Part shown: piece by piece, positions 21,883 to 37,971 of the stretch | How positions within the stretch are numbered: position 1 is the first letter of the stretch | Layout of the letters: each line of letters begins with the position of its first letter | NCBI RefSeq assembly: GCF_002196515.1 | Contig: NZ_CP018835.1 | Location: 558,001-622,000 of the forward strand | DNA: 64,000 nucleotides | Source: Vibrio gazogenes | Lineage (GTDB): Bacteria; Pseudomonadota; Gammaproteobacteria; Enterobacterales; Vibrionaceae | Reading direction: 5' to 3' | Made by a program: the position numbers and the translations under genes | Notes under the pieces: model-generated | Database searches by the model: none | The model's input: only the letters and a program-made list of their open reading frames with translations | Told to the model about the DNA's origin: nothing

Positions 21883-22602
21883 ATGACAATCTATCTCCCA
21901 GAACTGGCCATGGATGAGTATTCGTTTCCACCGCTCAATCAAGCACTAGATGATCCAAACGGGTTACTTGCCTTTGGTGGCGATCTCCATCCGGATCGGC
22001 TTCTTGCTGCATACCGTTCTGGTATCTTTCCCTGGTATAGTCCAGGAGAGCCCATTCTGTGGTGGAGCCCTTCACCACGAGCCATTATCTCACCTAAGAC
22101 ATTTAAACCCGCCAAAAGTCTCCGTAAATTTCAAAGAAAAGCGAGCTATGCCATCAGTATGAACCAGTGTACTGATAGAATCATAGAATTATGTGCAAAT
22201 ACACGGTCTCCCTCTGAAACTTGGCTAACGCCTGAAATGAAATCAGCTTACCAACGGCTATCTCGCTTAGGCGCCTGTCACTCAATTGAAGTCTGGCAAG
22301 GTTCAGACATTATTGGAGGGTTATATGGGATTCAAATCGGACAGCTCTTTTGCGGTGAGTCCATGTTCAGTCTGAAAACCAACGCTTCTAAAATCGGGTT
22401 ATGGGCCTTCTGTCAGCATTTTTCCCGGCATGGCGGGCAATTGATCGATTGTCAGGTCATGAATCCTCATTTGGCATCTTTAGGCGCTGAAGAGCTTGAA
22501 CGTGATCAATTTATAAAAATATTATCCAAACTTAAATATAAAGAGATAGATCCCAGCTGTTATTCACCACAGTGGATATCATTGGACTTATCAGCAGACT
22601 GA
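21883..22602 (+). CDS. aat: Leucyl/phenylalanyl-tRNA--protein transferase
   Basis: Adds Leu or Phe from aminoacyl-tRNA to proteins with N-terminal Arg or Lys, creating N-degrons that ClpS delivers to ClpAP; 239 residues. The motifs FPPLNQALDDPNGLLAFGGDL, YRSGIFPWY, WWSPSPRA, and GGLYGIQIGQLFCGESMFS with NASKIGL are those of the family. It precedes bpt by nine bases and is separated by infA from clpA-clpS, so the whole N-end-rule machinery is in one 4.5-kb stretch. Confidence 0.96.
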   Translation: MTIYLPELAMDEYSFPPLNQALDDPNGLLAFGGDLHPDRLLAAYRSGIFPWYSPGEPILWWSPSPRAIISPKTFKPAKSLRKFQRKASYAISMNQCTDRIIELCANTRSPSETWLTPEMKSAYQRLSRLGACHSIEVWQGSDIIGGLYGIQIGQLFCGESMFSLKTNASKIGLWAFCQHFSRHGGQLIDCQVMNPHLASLGAEELERDQFIKILSKLKYKEIDPSCYSPQWISLDLSAD

Positions 22603-22611
22603 TCGAATTTT

Positions 22612-23298
22612 ATGCAAAATATACGAATTGGATTAAGCCATAATCATTCATGCAGCTATTTACCGGATCGGCAAGAGCGAGTCGCGATTGCTATGGATGG
22701 CGATCTACATACACCTGCCCAATATGAAATGTTACTCGCCAACGGATTCAGAAGAAGTGGTGATACAATCTACAAACCCCATTGTGATAGCTGCCAGCTG
22801 TGTCAGGCGATTCGCGTGTCTATCACTGCATTTCATCTGAGCAGAAGTCAAAAACGCCTCTTAAACAAATCGAATCAGTTTCGCTGGAAGGTCAAAGACA
22901 GTCTGGACCCAGACTGGTACGACCTATACAAACGCTACATTAACCAGCGTCACCGAAATGGCTCCATGTATCCTCCTAACCGAGAAGATTTCGCCCAATT
23001 TTCTTCCTGCAGTTGGCTCAAAACGGTCTATCTACATATTTATAAGGCAGAACAACTCGTTGCGGTTGCCGTGACTGATCTTTTGCCTCAAAGTGCAAGC
23101 GCTTTCTACACTTTTTATGACCCGGATGAGAAGCTTTCACTGGGAACACTGGCAGTCCTCTTGCAGGCACAATATTGCCATCAACAGCAAAAAACTTGGC
23201 TATATCTGGGTTATCAGATCGATGAATGTCCAGCAATGAACTATAAAACACGCTTTCAACCGCATCAAAGGCTAGTAAATCAACGTTGGCAAGGGTAG
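22612..23298 (+). CDS. bpt: Aspartate/glutamate leucyltransferase
   Basis: Bpt (formerly Ate) transfers Leu to proteins with N-terminal Asp or Glu, feeding them into the same N-end-rule pathway as Aat; 228 residues. The N-terminal cysteine cluster is present (HSCSYLP, then HCDSCQLCQAIRV), as is the conserved YLGYQIDECPAMNYKTRFQPHQ near the C-terminus. It starts nine bases after aat and is probably cotranscribed with it. Confidence 0.96.
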   Translation: MQNIRIGLSHNHSCSYLPDRQERVAIAMDGDLHTPAQYEMLLANGFRRSGDTIYKPHCDSCQLCQAIRVSITAFHLSRSQKRLLNKSNQFRWKVKDSLDPDWYDLYKRYINQRHRNGSMYPPNREDFAQFSSCSWLKTVYLHIYKAEQLVAVAVTDLLPQSASAFYTFYDPDEKLSLGTLAVLLQAQYCHQQQKTWLYLGYQIDECPAMNYKTRFQPHQRLVNQRWQG

Positions 23299-23377
23299 AA
23301 TACGCGCAACTTTACTATTTTCAGAGATGACGGCAAAATACATGCCGGATTTTTCGCCACATTTTGAAGAGGATTAA

Positions 23378-23596
<219 letters not shown>

Positions 23597-23620
23597 TCCC
23601 TCAAGTAGTCTGCCAAAAAG

Positions 23621-23647
23621 AAAACGGAGCATTTTGCTCCGTTTTTT
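23621..23647. terminator. Bidirectional terminator infA/clpA
   Basis: AAAACGGAGC-ATTTT-GCTCCGTTTTTT. A- and T-runs on both sides suit the convergent infA and clpA transcripts. Confidence 0.9.
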
Positions 23648-23668
23648 ATCACGACAATTCACAGATAA

Positions 23669-25936
23669 TTAATGAACTGCGGCTTCTTTTGCCCCGATGT
23701 ACTCGAACACAGGCTCATCATCTTTCAGAGAAACTTTCACTGTACCACCATCCACAAGCGCACCGAACAGTAATTCGTTTGCCAATGGTTTTTTCAGTTT
23801 TTCCTGAATGACTCGTCCCATCGGACGTGCACCCATCTCTTTATCGTAGCCTTTCTGTGCCAGCCAGTGTCTTGCTTCTTCAGAAACCTCTAGTGACACG
23901 CCACGAGCATCCAGTTGGGCTTGCAATTCAACCACGAATTTATCGACAACCTGATGAATGACACGCTCATCCAGTGCATTAAACCAGATGATATTATCTA
24001 ATCGGTTTCTAAACTCTGGACTGAAGACCTTCTTAATCTCTGACATCGCATCATGGCTATGATCCTGCTGAATCAGACCAATTGATTTCTTGACGGTTTC
24101 GGCAACCCCCGCATTGGTTGTCATGACCATAATAACATTGCGGAAGTCCGCTTTGCGTCCATTGTTATCCGTCAGAGTACCATTATCCATCACTTGCAAT
24201 AACAGATTGAAGATATCTGGATGCGCTTTCTCAATCTCATCAAGCAAGACGACTGCATGAGGATGTTTGATCACAGCATCTGTCAATAATCCACCTTGGT
24301 CGTATCCGACATAACCCGGAGGTGCACCGATCAGGCGGCTGACCGAGTGGCGCTCACCGTATTCAGACATATCAAACCGCAGTAGTTCAATTCCCATCAA
24401 CTTCGCAAGCTGAATGGTCACTTCGGTTTTACCGACACCTGTCGGGCCTGCAAACAGGAATGAACCAACCGGTTTGTTTTCGGCACCTAACCCGGCTCGC
24501 GACAATTTGATGGCTTCGCTCAGTGCATCAATCGCATTATCCTGTCCGAATACCAACATCTTCATTTTCTGATCGAGGCTTTGTAAAACATCTTTATCAG
24601 AAGAAGACAATGATTTTTCAGGAATACGAGCCATTTTCGCAACCATTGTTTCGATATCTGAGACACCAACAGTTTTCTTACGCCGACTCGCAGGTACCAG
24701 ACGTGCCCTTGCTCCTGCTTCATCAATCACGTCAATCGCTTTATCAGGTAAATGACGTTCATTGATATATTTCGCCGATAACTCAACAGCAGCTCGAAGC
24801 GCTTTATTGGTGTAACGCACTTCATGGTGAGCTTCATATTTCGCTTTCAGCCCCATCAAAATTTTCGTGGTGTCATCCAACGATGGCTCCACAATATCAA
24901 TTTTCTGGAAACGACGAGAAAGCGCACGCTCTTTTTCAAAAATATTGCTGTATTCCTGATAGGTAGTCGATCCGATGCAACGTAACTTACCGCTACTCAA
25001 AAGTGGCTTAATTAAATTTGCAGCATCCACCTGCCCGCCCGACGCAGCACCGGCACCAATAATGGTATGAATCTCATCAATGAACAGAATTGCGTCTTTT
25101 TCTTTTTCCAGCTGTTTGAGAATGTTTTTGAAGCGTTTTTCAAAATCACCACGGTATTTTGTCCCTGCCAGCAAAGAACCAATATCCAGTGAGTAGATCA
25201 CGCTGTCTTTGATAATTTCGGGAACCTGTCCTTCGACAATTCGCCAGGCAAGCCCTTCGGCAATAGCAGTTTTACCGACACCGGCTTCACCAACCAGTAG
25301 TGGATTATTCTTACGACGGCGGCATAAGACCTGAACAGTTCGTTCCAGTTCATAGTCGCGTCCAATCAATGGATCAATTTGACCATTTTTTGCTAACTGA
25401 TTCAGGTTGCTAGCAAAGTTTTCGAGACGTTCTTCAGAAGGTGTATCTTCTGCGCTGTCTGCACCGAAAGAATCAGGTGCAGATTCATCACTGGCTCCGG
25501 ATGTTTTAGTAATACCATGAGAAATGAAATTGACGATATCAAGACGGCTAATATCGTGTTTTTTCAGTAGATAAGCTGCCTGTGATTCTTGTTCACTAAA
25601 AATTGCGACCAGAACATTCGCACCAGTGACTTCATTTCGTCCAGAAGACTGAACATGAAATACCGCGCGTTGCAATACCCGCTGAAAACTCAGGGTTGGC
25701 TGTGTTTCCCGCGTTTCGTCACTTTCCGGAATCAGGGGTGTGGTTTTGTCGATAAACACATCCAACTCTGAACGCAAAGCATCCAGATCAGCTCGACAAG
25801 CGATTAATGCTTCTTTCGCTGCTCCATTCTCTAATAATGCAAGCAACAAATGCTCGACAGTCATATACTCATGCCTTTTATCCCGGGCTCGGGCAAAAGC
25901 ATTGTTCAAACTAGATTCTAGTTCTTTGTTAAGCAT
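23669..25936 (-). CDS. clpA: ATP-dependent Clp protease, ATPase subunit ClpA
   Basis: AAA+ unfoldase of the ClpAP protease, 755 residues. The N-domain ([37 protein letters not shown]) binds ClpS. AAA1 has Walker [10 protein letters not shown] and Walker [13 protein letters not shown]2 has [10 protein letters not shown] and [13 protein letters not shown]. The start at 25936 has an AAGGGGG site; an in-frame extension to 26014 overlaps clpS and is rejected. clpS lies 40 bases upstream in the same operon. Confidence 0.97.
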   Translation of the reverse strand: MLNKELESSLNNAFARARDKRHEYMTVEHLLLALLENGAAKEALIACRADLDALRSELDVFIDKTTPLIPESDETRETQPTLSFQRVLQRAVFHVQSSGRNEVTGANVLVAIFSEQESQAAYLLKKHDISRLDIVNFISHGITKTSGASDESAPDSFGADSAEDTPSEERLENFASNLNQLAKNGQIDPLIGRDYELERTVQVLCRRRKNNPLLVGEAGVGKTAIAEGLAWRIVEGQVPEIIKDSVIYSLDIGSLLAGTKYRGDFEKRFKNILKQLEKEKDAILFIDEIHTIIGAGAASGGQVDAANLIKPLLSSGKLRCIGSTTYQEYSNIFEKERALSRRFQKIDIVEPSLDDTTKILMGLKAKYEAHHEVRYTNKALRAAVELSAKYINERHLPDKAIDVIDEAGARARLVPASRRKKTVGVSDIETMVAKMARIPEKSLSSSDKDVLQSLDQKMKMLVFGQDNAIDALSEAIKLSRAGLGAENKPVGSFLFAGPTGVGKTEVTIQLAKLMGIELLRFDMSEYGERHSVSRLIGAPPGYVGYDQGGLLTDAVIKHPHAVVLLDEIEKAHPDIFNLLLQVMDNGTLTDNNGRKADFRNVIMVMTTNAGVAETVKKSIGLIQQDHSHDAMSEIKKVFSPEFRNRLDNIIWFNALDERVIHQVVDKFVVELQAQLDARGVSLEVSEEARHWLAQKGYDKEMGARPMGRVIQEKLKKPLANELLFGALVDGGTVKVSLKDDEPVFEYIGAKEAAVH

Positions 25937-25976
25937 TGGGACCCCCTTAAGGAACAACCTTGTTGTTCGGCAAGTA

Positions 25977-26297
25977 CTAAGCTCGCTCCATGATACAAAG
26001 CAATGGGTGTTCATGTTTCTTCGAATACAGTGACACTTGTGCCACTTTCATCTCAGCAACCTCAGCAGTATACGTGCCACAAATCGCCTTCCCTTCGTAA
26101 TGCACCTTAAGCATAACTTGAGTCGCTTGATCGATATCCATCGCGAAAAAACGCTCCAGTATCTCAATCACGAAATCCATCGGTGTATAGTCGTCATTCA
26201 TCAGAATCACGTTATACATAGACGGGGGCTTCACTGCTGTTTTTTCTTTCTCCAGTAATTCTGAGTCTGGAGCCACCCATTCAAAATTTTTACTCAT
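25977..26297 (-). CDS. clpS: Clp protease adaptor ClpS
   Basis: 106-residue adaptor that recognises N-terminal Leu, Phe, Tyr or Trp and delivers substrates to ClpA. The binding-pocket motif NDDYTPMDFVIEIL and the metal/contact region VHYEGKAICGTYTAEVAEMK are present, with a variable N-terminal tail of about 25 residues. It is the first gene of clpS-clpA and divergent from cspD. Confidence 0.97.
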   Translation of the reverse strand: MSKNFEWVAPDSELLEKEKTAVKPPSMYNVILMNDDYTPMDFVIEILERFFAMDIDQATQVMLKVHYEGKAICGTYTAEVAEMKVAQVSLYSKKHEHPLLCIMERA

Positions 26298-26747
26298 AAC
26301 GGTTGTGAATCAGAGAGTTTTCCATTTAGATTAATTATTTAGGCTTCTAGCAATAGAACTATGTTTCTTAGCCAACTGATATGAAGTTCCGAGCGCCGAA
26401 GCGAAAACATCTCATACTTAGAGACTAATGCACCAATTGTATCGCTGCAAATAAAAGATTGCTAATTCGAATCACGATATCGATGCTAACTACTTTTTCA
26501 CGACAAATGTCTATTTATTGTAGTTATAGAAATGTAAACAATAACGCAATTTGTTGCAAAGATGTCGATGTTTACACACTTTTTCTATTGACTGTCACTA
26601 ACGATTGTTTAAATTGGTCAATTAGTGACTGGTTAATTTGGCAGCAGCGCTGAATTAAAGATCACAGCAGTGAAAACAAAATTGTAAAAAACAGTAACGT
26701 TTTCTTGTCGACAACATCAGTAAAAAAATGCATGAGGGATGTAAAGC
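26298..26747. other. Divergent intergenic region clpS-cspD
   Basis: 450 AT-rich bases holding both promoters. A perfect inverted repeat GTCACTAA (26594-26601) and TTAGTGAC (26622-26629), with a smaller AATTGGTCAATT palindrome inside, lies about 120-155 bases before cspD and may be an operator. No gene was recognised. Confidence 0.45.
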
Positions 26748-26969
26748 ATGGCTACCGGTAAAGTAAAATGGTTCAATAACGCCAAGGGATTTGGTTTTAT
26801 CTGCTCTGAGGAAGGAGAAGGTGACATTTTTGCTCACTACTCAACGATCCAAATGGATGGATATCGTACCCTAAAAGCAGGTCAACATGTTTCATATGAG
26901 ATTGAACAAGGACCAAAAGGCTTCCACGCTAGCGCCGTTGTACCAATCGAGGCTCAACAAGCCAAGTAA
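26748..26969 (+). CDS. cspD: Cold-shock-domain protein CspD
   Basis: 73-residue cold-shock-fold protein. RNP1 (KGFGFIC) and RNP2 (DIFAHYS) are present, and the protein continues past the domain with EAQQAK as in CspD. E. coli CspD is induced in stationary phase and slows replication. The divergent clpSA arrangement is the standard one for CspD and separates it from CspA-type paralogues. Confidence 0.92.
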   Translation: MATGKVKWFNNAKGFGFICSEEGEGDIFAHYSTIQMDGYRTLKAGQHVSYEIEQGPKGFHASAVVPIEAQQAK

Positions 26970-27013
26970 ACATATCATTGTCGCTGCCAAACATGTCTAT
27001 ACATGGTTGTAAT

Positions 27014-27036
27014 AAACCCGCCAAAGGCGGGTTTCG
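27014..27036. terminator. Bidirectional terminator cspD/icd
   Basis: AAACCCGCC-AAA-GGCGGGTTT stem between the convergent genes. Confidence 0.82.
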
Positions 27037-27080
27037 TTATTTATACATGTCGGCCAATTGAGCATTGACCGACAACACGT

Positions 27081-29734
<2,654 letters not shown>

Positions 29735-30418
29735 ATGTCTTTCCCGTCACGCAATCCCTCATCGTTGCGTCGCTCCACTCATCAGCGGTCAAAAAACGCA
29801 AAACTTTCTCAGCGTTCGTCCCATCGTGCCAAACAATCAAGCCAGAAAAAATCACGGACCTTTTCTACACCGGAAGCAAGAAGAGTCATTTTATTCAATA
29901 AACCCTATGATACATTGAGTCAGTTTACGGATAGTGACGGCCGCCAAACACTGGCTGATTTTATTCCAATCAAAGATATCTATGCTGCTGGTCGTCTGGA
30001 TCGAGATAGTGAAGGTTTGATGGTGTTAACCAATGATGGTCAGTTACAAGCCAAACTGACACAACCACAGTCAAAATCGCCCAAAACTTACTGGGTTCAG
30101 GTCGAAGGGGCACCGAAAGAGTCAGATCTTGAACGTCTCAGGCGCGGAGTGACACTCAAAGATGGCCCGACTCTGCCTGCAACTGTCGAAATCATCCCTG
30201 AGCCTCAGATATGGCCACGCACACCGCCTGTCCGGTTTCGCGCTGCCATTCCGACCACTTGGCTAGCGATTACCATTATTGAAGGACGAAACCGTCAGAT
30301 TCGACGGATGACGGCCCATATTGGCTACCCAACCTTGCGTCTGATTCGTTATTCAATTGGCGACATGACGTTAAGTGCTTTGCAACCGGGAGAATGGCAA
30401 GAAATCAGCACCTCTTGA
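29735..30418 (+). CDS. rluE: 23S rRNA pseudouridine(2457) synthase RluE
   Basis: RsuA-family pseudouridine synthase for U2457 of 23S rRNA; 227 residues. A basic, Ser/Lys/Arg-rich N-terminal extension of about 45 residues precedes the catalytic domain. The catalytic aspartate is in [19 protein letters not shown], and the binding motif [23 protein letters not shown] is near the C-terminus. There is no separate S4 domain. The gene is convergent with hisI. Confidence 0.93.
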   Translation: MSFPSRNPSSLRRSTHQRSKNAKLSQRSSHRAKQSSQKKSRTFSTPEARRVILFNKPYDTLSQFTDSDGRQTLADFIPIKDIYAAGRLDRDSEGLMVLTNDGQLQAKLTQPQSKSPKTYWVQVEGAPKESDLERLRRGVTLKDGPTLPATVEIIPEPQIWPRTPPVRFRAAIPTTWLAITIIEGRNRQIRRMTAHIGYPTLRLIRYSIGDMTLSALQPGEWQEISTS

Positions 30419-30448
30419 GGCGCTGATTGCTTTGAGCAACCGATTCGG

Positions 30449-31077
30449 TTATCGATGACGCTCTTTAAGTTTATCGATCACATCGTTCATCGATAACCCT
30501 TGATCTTGCAACAAGACCAATAGGTGATAGATAAGATCGGCAGATTCACAGACTAACTCCGCCTTATCACCCGACGTCGCTGCAAGCGCGACTTCAACGC
30601 CTTCTTCACCCACTTTTTGCGAAATACGCTTGGTGCCACGGGCATACAAACTGGCTGTGTAGGAAGACGCAGGATCGGCTTGTTTGCGCTCACCCAAAAG
30701 CTGCTCCAGTTGGTGAAGCCACACCATTTGAGACTCTTCTTGCTGATCCGCATCCCAACAGCTGGTTGTCCCGGTGTGGCAAGTCGGCCCAATCGGATCG
30801 ACTTTCACCAGCAATGTGTCATGGTCACAGTCCAGCGCAATATTTTTCAGCTGTAACACATTGCCGGAGGTTTCACCTTTGGTCCATAACCGCTGTTTGG
30901 TCCGCGAGAAAAAGGTAACTTGTTCCGTCGACAAAGTTTTTTCCAGTGCTGAGGCATTCATATATCCCATCATCAACACCTGACCCGATTTAAAATCCTG
31001 TACGATGGCAGGAATCAATCCCTCTACTTTATCCCAATCAATCCGCTTTGAAAGGGATGCCAGGGTTTCGCTACAAC

Positions 31078-31081
<4 letters not shown>
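30449..31081 (-). CDS. hisI: Bifunctional phosphoribosyl-AMP cyclohydrolase/phosphoribosyl-ATP pyrophosphatase
   Basis: HisIE fusion catalysing steps 2 and 3 of histidine synthesis; 210 residues. The N-terminal cyclohydrolase has [21 protein letters not shown] and the zinc residues in GPTCHTG. The C-terminal pyrophosphatase has [18 protein letters not shown] and [13 protein letters not shown]. It is the last gene of the operon and its start overlaps the hisF stop by four bases. Confidence 0.97.
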
Positions 31082-33203
<2,122 letters not shown>

Positions 33204-33204
<1 letters not shown>

Positions 33205-34277
33205 TACAAAACTCCTTTACTGCTGGGTAATTCATTCCCTTCGACTTTGATCGCCTGACGGAGTGTCCGGCCGAATACTTTAAACAGGCTCTCGATAATA
33301 TGATGATCATTGTCACCGACAGAAGAAAGATGCAGTGTACAAGCCAGAGTATCTGTCAGCGAACGGAAGAAGTGGTAAGTCATTTCTGTTGAAAAGTCTC
33401 CGACTTGCTCGCGTGAGAACTGGGCGTCAAATTTAAAATAAGGACGACCGGACAAATCCAGAGCACATTGTGCCAGACACTCATCCATCGGCAGCGTAAA
33501 GCCAAAACGGCCAATCCCACGCTTTTCTCCCAGCGCTTCTTTGATCGCCTGCCCTAAAGCTAATGCGGTATCTTCCACCGTGTGGTGGTCATCGATATGC
33601 AGATCACCTTGCACCTGAGCTGAAAGACTGAATCCCCCATGTGTCGCAATCTGATCAAGCATATGATCGAAAAATCCGAGCCCGGTTGCGATTTGATTAT
33701 CACCTGCTTCATCCAGATTGACGGTAATCGCAATATCTGTTTCTTTCGTTCGACGGACCACTTCTGCCGTTCTCGGTGCAGTCGTCAGTTGCTTGACGAT
33801 CGCTTTCCATCCCATGGTTTGTGGATTGTACTGAATACCGCGAATCGCCATATTTTCAGCCAACTGCAAGTCGGTGGCACGATCACCGATCACCGCAGAA
33901 TGTTGAAAATCAACCCGCCCTTCCTGCAAATACGTTTTGACCAGTCCAAGTTTTGGCTTACGACAGGTACAATTGTCCGCTGCAAAATGCGGACAGATCA
34001 GGACATCATCAAACGTTACCCCTTGTGATGTAAAAATATCCATCATCATCTGATGCGGGGCATCAAAATCTGCTTGAGGGTAGCTCTCCGTTCCGAGACC
34101 GTCTTGATTGGTTACCATGACTAAACGATATCCGGCATTCTGGAGAGCCAATAGACTGGGAATCACATCCGGTTCCAGCTTCAGTTTATCAAGGCGATCC
34201 ACCTGAAAATCAATCGGTGGCTCAACGATTAATGTGCCATCCCGATCAATAAATAAAATCTTTTGTTGTTTGCTCAC
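33204..34277 (-). CDS. hisB: Bifunctional histidinol-phosphatase/imidazoleglycerol-phosphate dehydratase
   Basis: Two-domain enzyme for steps 7 and 9 of the pathway, 357 residues. The N-terminal HAD phosphatase has FIDRDGTL and the zinc loop [17 protein letters not shown]. The C-terminal IGP dehydratase has [28 protein letters not shown] and [16 protein letters not shown]. The fused form is typical of gammaproteobacteria. Confidence 0.98.
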
Positions 34278-34326
34278 AGAGTCATCCTTTTGTTAGCAGT
34301 CAAACCGTGCATTATTGATACATCCA

Positions 34327-35367
34327 TTACTGATAAAAGCGGCGAATAAATTCTAAGGTTTTTTCGCACTCTTCCCGGCTGCCGGCACTGATCCGGACAC
34401 AGTTTTCAATCGGTGAGTTACGCAAAATAATCCCGTTATCCCATGCAGCTTGAAACAGCGCATCGCCATCAGGAAACGCAACCAACAAATAATTCCCCCA
34501 CCCATCAAATACCGTCACCCCGGGAATGGCCGCAAGCCCTGCCTGTAGGTAAGCACGGTTGGTATTAATTTCCAAGGTCTGATATTTCATCCGGGCCAAA
34601 CCACTTTCTGAAAGCGCTTGCTGAGCAATTTCAGAGACCGGATATGGCACAGGATAAGGCGCAATGACTTTCAATAACACTTGGATTAATTCGGCATTGG
34701 CCAATGTATATCCACACCGTAAACCAGCCAACGCAAATGCTTTCGACAATGTGCGCAAAATAGCCAGATGCTCGTACTGAGCCAATAAATCGACCGTCGA
34801 TGCTTGCGGACAAAAATCAATGTAAGCTTCATCCATGACCACAATGGCACGGTCTTTGGTCAGTTCGAGCAGTGCGACTATATCTTCCCGATTGACTAAA
34901 TTACCGGTCGGGTTATTTGGACTGCAAACAAACACAACCTTGACCCCATCTAAATTGGCTTCGATGGTTGGTAGATCAAGCTGCCAATCGGATGTCAGCG
35001 GTACCACTTTTCTTGCAACACCTATCGTCTCAGCACTAATGGCATACATGCCGTAAGTTGGCGGACAGTAAAGGATTGCATCTTCATTCGGCTCACAAAA
35101 TGCCCGAATAATCAGTTCAATCCCTTCATCTGCACCGCGCGTTGTCAAAACCTGATCCGGCTGAACTCCGGCATAGGAGGCATAAGCGGTGATCATCCCT
35201 TCAGGCTGACAGGAAGGATAACGATTCAGTCCGGACAAATTCAGTTGGTACGCATTATCATAAGGCGATTCGTTTGCATTGAGCCACACATCACCACTGC
35301 CTCCGATTCGTCGAGCGGAGAGATAAGGCGTTAATTTTTGAACCTGTTGTCTCGCCAGTTTTTCCAT
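34327..35367 (-). CDS. hisC: Histidinol-phosphate aminotransferase
   Basis: Class II PLP aminotransferase, 346 residues. [11 protein letters not shown] lies in the N-terminal substrate region, [13 protein letters not shown] binds the cofactor, [10 protein letters not shown] is the aspartate region, and the PLP lysine is in [16 protein letters not shown]. It begins with a one-base TAATG overlap with the hisD stop; a 49-base gap to hisB follows. Confidence 0.97.
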   Translation of the reverse strand: MEKLARQQVQKLTPYLSARRIGGSGDVWLNANESPYDNAYQLNLSGLNRYPSCQPEGMITAYASYAGVQPDQVLTTRGADEGIELIIRAFCEPNEDAILYCPPTYGMYAISAETIGVARKVVPLTSDWQLDLPTIEANLDGVKVVFVCSPNNPTGNLVNREDIVALLELTKDRAIVVMDEAYIDFCPQASTVDLLAQYEHLAILRTLSKAFALAGLRCGYTLANAELIQVLLKVIAPYPVPYPVSEIAQQALSESGLARMKYQTLEINTNRAYLQAGLAAIPGVTVFDGWGNYLLVAFPDGDALFQAAWDNGIILRNSPIENCVRISAGSREECEKTLEFIRRFYQ

Positions 35368-36668
35368 TACGATTCCGCCTGATTTAATTGTTCAATTCGA
35401 ATAGTCACGGCACGTTTGTGTGCATCCAGTCCTTCAGCTTCTGCCATTGTCACGACTGTCGGCGCCAGCTTACGCAGCCCATCAGCGGACAATTCCTGAA
35501 CCGTCATGCGCTTACTAAAGTCAGCCAGCCCGAGACTGGAATAGGTTCTGGTGTAACCATAGGTCGGTAAAACGTGATTCGTTCCCGAAGCATAATCCCC
35601 GGCGGACTCCGGTGACCAACTGCCTAAAAAGATCGAGCCGGCGTTATCGAGTAATGGCAACAGTTCTCGTGGATTTTTCGTTTGAACGATCAAATGTTCC
35701 GGACCATAGATATTAGAAATAGAAATGGCCTGCGTCATCGATTCGGAAATAATCACCAGACTGGATGCCAGTGCCTTTTCCGCCGTCGCTGCCCGAGACA
35801 GAACACTGAGTTGAGATTTCACAGCATCAGTGACTTGATCAGCGATAATCGGAGATGGTGTCACCAGAACAACTTGAGAATCGGGGCCATGTTCCGCCTG
35901 ACTGAGTAAGTCAGCAGCAATAAAGTCTGGGTTAGCCGTTTCATCGGCAATCACCATCACTTCAGAAGGGCCTGCCGGCATGTCAATCGCGGCCCCACGA
36001 AAATCATTACTAACCTGACGTTTGGCTTCGGTAACATACGCATTCCCCGGACCAAAAATCTTATCCACTTTGGCGACAGACTCAGTGCCATAGGCCATCG
36101 CAGCAATCGCTTGTCCGCCTCCGACGTTATAAACTTCATCAATCTGACATAACTTGGCGACATACAGAATTTCATCAGCAATCGGTGGTGGCGAACACAA
36201 AACGACCTTCCGGCAACCGGCAATCCGAGCCGGAACACCTAACATTAAAACGGTTGAAGGCAGCGGAGCACTACCACCGGGAATATATAAACCAACGGTA
36301 TTAATAGAACGCGTGATCTGCTCACACACAACCCCTGGCATCGTCTCTACCCGAATCGGCTGAGGGATTTGTGCTTTATGAAATTTCGCAATATTGGTAT
36401 AAGCCTGATCAAGTGCCTGTTTCATCTCGTCGGAAAGACGGGCTGAAGCAGCTTGAATTTCCTCTGCTGAGACACGAATATTTTCAGGGCGCACCCGATC
36501 GAATTTCTCCGTCAGCTCTCGGAGTGCCTCATCACCATTCTGGCGAACTTGCTCAATCACCTCTGCAACCGCTGCCGTAACATTTGCGCCTTCAATGATC
36601 GCAGGACGCTCCAAAATCGAAGCTTGCTGGTCCTTATTTAAAGATTGCCATACAACCGTTCTCATCAT
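35367..36668 (-). CDS. hisD: Histidinol dehydrogenase
   Basis: Zinc NAD-dependent enzyme for the last two steps, about 433 residues. [40 protein letters not shown] and [13 protein letters not shown] are family signatures. Two tandem ATGs (36668, 36665) and a GTG (36674) are possible starts; GGAG five bases before 36668 supports that one. The start region lies just before or inside the hisG stop, so the genes are coupled. Confidence 0.97.
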   Translation of the reverse strand: MMRTVVWQSLNKDQQASILERPAIIEGANVTAAVAEVIEQVRQNGDEALRELTEKFDRVRPENIRVSAEEIQAASARLSDEMKQALDQAYTNIAKFHKAQIPQPIRVETMPGVVCEQITRSINTVGLYIPGGSAPLPSTVLMLGVPARIAGCRKVVLCSPPPIADEILYVAKLCQIDEVYNVGGGQAIAAMAYGTESVAKVDKIFGPGNAYVTEAKRQVSNDFRGAAIDMPAGPSEVMVIADETANPDFIAADLLSQAEHGPDSQVVLVTPSPIIADQVTDAVKSQLSVLSRAATAEKALASSLVIISESMTQAISISNIYGPEHLIVQTKNPRELLPLLDNAGSIFLGSWSPESAGDYASGTNHVLPTYGYTRTYSSLGLADFSKRMTVQELSADGLRKLAPTVVTMAEAEGLDAHKRAVTIRIEQLNQAES

Positions 36669-36670
36669 GA

Positions 36671-37570
36671 TCACTCCATCATTTTTTCAATCGGCAGAAC
36701 CAGAATGGAACTGGCTCCCAAGGCTTTCAAGTCTTCCATTGTTTCCCAGAACAGGTTCTCTGAACTGACGAGGTGTACCGCAACTTTTGATTTATCAGCT
36801 GACAGCGGTAATACCGTTGGATCTTCTGCTCCGGGTAATAATTGCTTAATCTCTGTCAGTTTTTCCGCAGGGGCGTGAAGCATGATATATTTCGACTCTT
36901 TCGCCTGCTGAACCCCATGCATCCGAGTCAGGAGTTTGTCGATCAGAGCTGCCTTATCAGCGGCAAAATCACCACGACGCTGAATCAATGTCGCTTTAGA
37001 CTGGAAAATCACTTCAACTTCTTTCAGACCGTTGGCTTCCAGTGTTGCTCCGGTTGAAACTAAGTCGGCAATCGCGTCAGCAAGCCCTGCTCGCGGAGCA
37101 ACTTCAACCGAGCCGGTCAACATACAGGTGGTAAACGGAATATCCTGACGATCCATATACGCTTTGAGCAGATGAGGATACGTCGTTGCAATTCTCATCC
37201 CATTCAAATCTTGTGGACCGTTGTAACTCTTGTCTTTATCAATCGCAATCGACAGGCGACATCCACCGAACTCCAGACGTCTTAGAGAAACGAATTCGTT
37301 CGGTTCATTCAACGCCAGACGATCCAAGCGGACTTCTTCGAGTACGTTTTCACCAACAAATCCCAAATCGACGACGCCATCCATAATCAATCCCGGGATG
37401 TCATCATCACGGACTAACAGTAGATCAATCGGCATATTCAATGAGTGAACGACCAACCGTTCCCCCATCACATTAAACTTCACACCACACTGTTTCAGGA
37501 GTGCCATACATTCCTTACTCAGGCGACCTTTTTTTTGGACTGCAATTCTCAGGCGTTGTTGTGCTTGCAT
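36671..37570 (-). CDS. hisG: ATP phosphoribosyltransferase (long form)
   Basis: First, feedback-controlled step of histidine synthesis; 299 residues, the long form with its own C-terminal regulatory domain and no need for His[14 protein letters not shown] is the N-terminus, [13 protein letters not shown] and [25 protein letters not shown] form the PRPP region, and the C-terminal ACT-like domain starts at about residue 225. The ATG at 37570 follows AAGGAAT; an extension to 37591 is not supported. Confidence 0.97.
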   Translation of the reverse strand: MQAQQRLRIAVQKKGRLSKECMALLKQCGVKFNVMGERLVVHSLNMPIDLLLVRDDDIPGLIMDGVVDLGFVGENVLEEVRLDRLALNEPNEFVSLRRLEFGGCRLSIAIDKDKSYNGPQDLNGMRIATTYPHLLKAYMDRQDIPFTTCMLTGSVEVAPRAGLADAIADLVSTGATLEANGLKEVEVIFQSKATLIQRRGDFAADKAALIDKLLTRMHGVQQAKESKYIMLHAPAEKLTEIKQLLPGAEDPTVLPLSADKSKVAVHLVSSENLFWETMEDLKALGASSILVLPIEKMME

Positions 37571-37652
37571 AAATAATTCCTTGTCTATCATTGTTCTTTT
37601 TCAATATCCATTCAGCTCTTGAATATCAGCTGTTTCTTGATGTAAAGCATAT

Positions 37653-37728
37653 AAAAAAACCCTCGGAATTACTCCCGAGGGTTCATTGAATCTTTTCATT
37701 TCACCTCCGGGAGAATTTTATCTCCCGG
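37653..37728 (-). promoter_or_regulatory. his operon attenuator
   Basis: Read on the minus strand after the leader peptide: a first hairpin (CCGGGAGA with TCTCCCGG, 37707-37728), then the terminator hairpin AACCCTCGG with CCGAGGGTT (37658-37683) followed by a T-run. The CTCCCG of the first hairpin can instead pair with CGGGAG of the terminator's 5' arm, an antiterminator. A further CGGGAG lies just after the leader stop and could sequester it. This is classical His-tRNA-sensing attenuation. Confidence 0.9.
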
Positions 37729-37755
37729 GTATGCGCTCACCTCCCGAAAGATAAC

Positions 37756-37818
37756 TTAGGGATGATGATGGTGATGAATATTCATCACGAAACTGTTTTT
37801 CACAATCAAAGTTTTCAT
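37756..37818 (-). CDS. hisL: his operon leader peptide HisL
   Basis: A 20-residue frame ends NIHHHHHP: five consecutive histidine codons, then Pro and the stop, 30 bases before the first attenuator hairpin. Stalling of the ribosome at the His codons when charged tRNA-His is scarce would allow the antiterminator. The start could be the ATG at 37818 or the ATG at 37785 (nine residues); neither has a strong Shine-Dalgarno. Five His codons is fewer than the seven in E. coli. Confidence 0.88.
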   Translation of the reverse strand: MKTLIVKNSFVMNIHHHHHP

Positions 37819-37874
37819 AATAAAACCGCGCATACTTGGAAAAATTTTTAACTTGCCTATCAAGCTTTCTTCAC

Positions 37875-37902
37875 ACTATACAAGCTTTCGGGGTTTTGCA
37901 AC
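37875..37902 (-). promoter_or_regulatory. Predicted his operon promoter
   Basis: On the minus strand GTTGCA (or TTGCAA) and TATAGT are separated by 16 (or 15) bases, placing the transcript start about 50 bases before the leader ATG. The -10 box is flanked by a direct repeat of CAAGCTTTC (37861-37869 and 37881-37889). Confidence 0.4.
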
Positions 37903-37971
37903 CCCTCTTTTGACTTTTTATGCAAATAATCTTCATAAGACAAAATAACACTCGATAAGGCCGAATCATTC

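Noticed and set aside
37890..37905. GGGGTT-TTGC-AACCCC hairpin as a plus-strand terminator
   Set aside because: No plus-strand gene ends there; the sequence overlaps the predicted -35 region of the his promoter.
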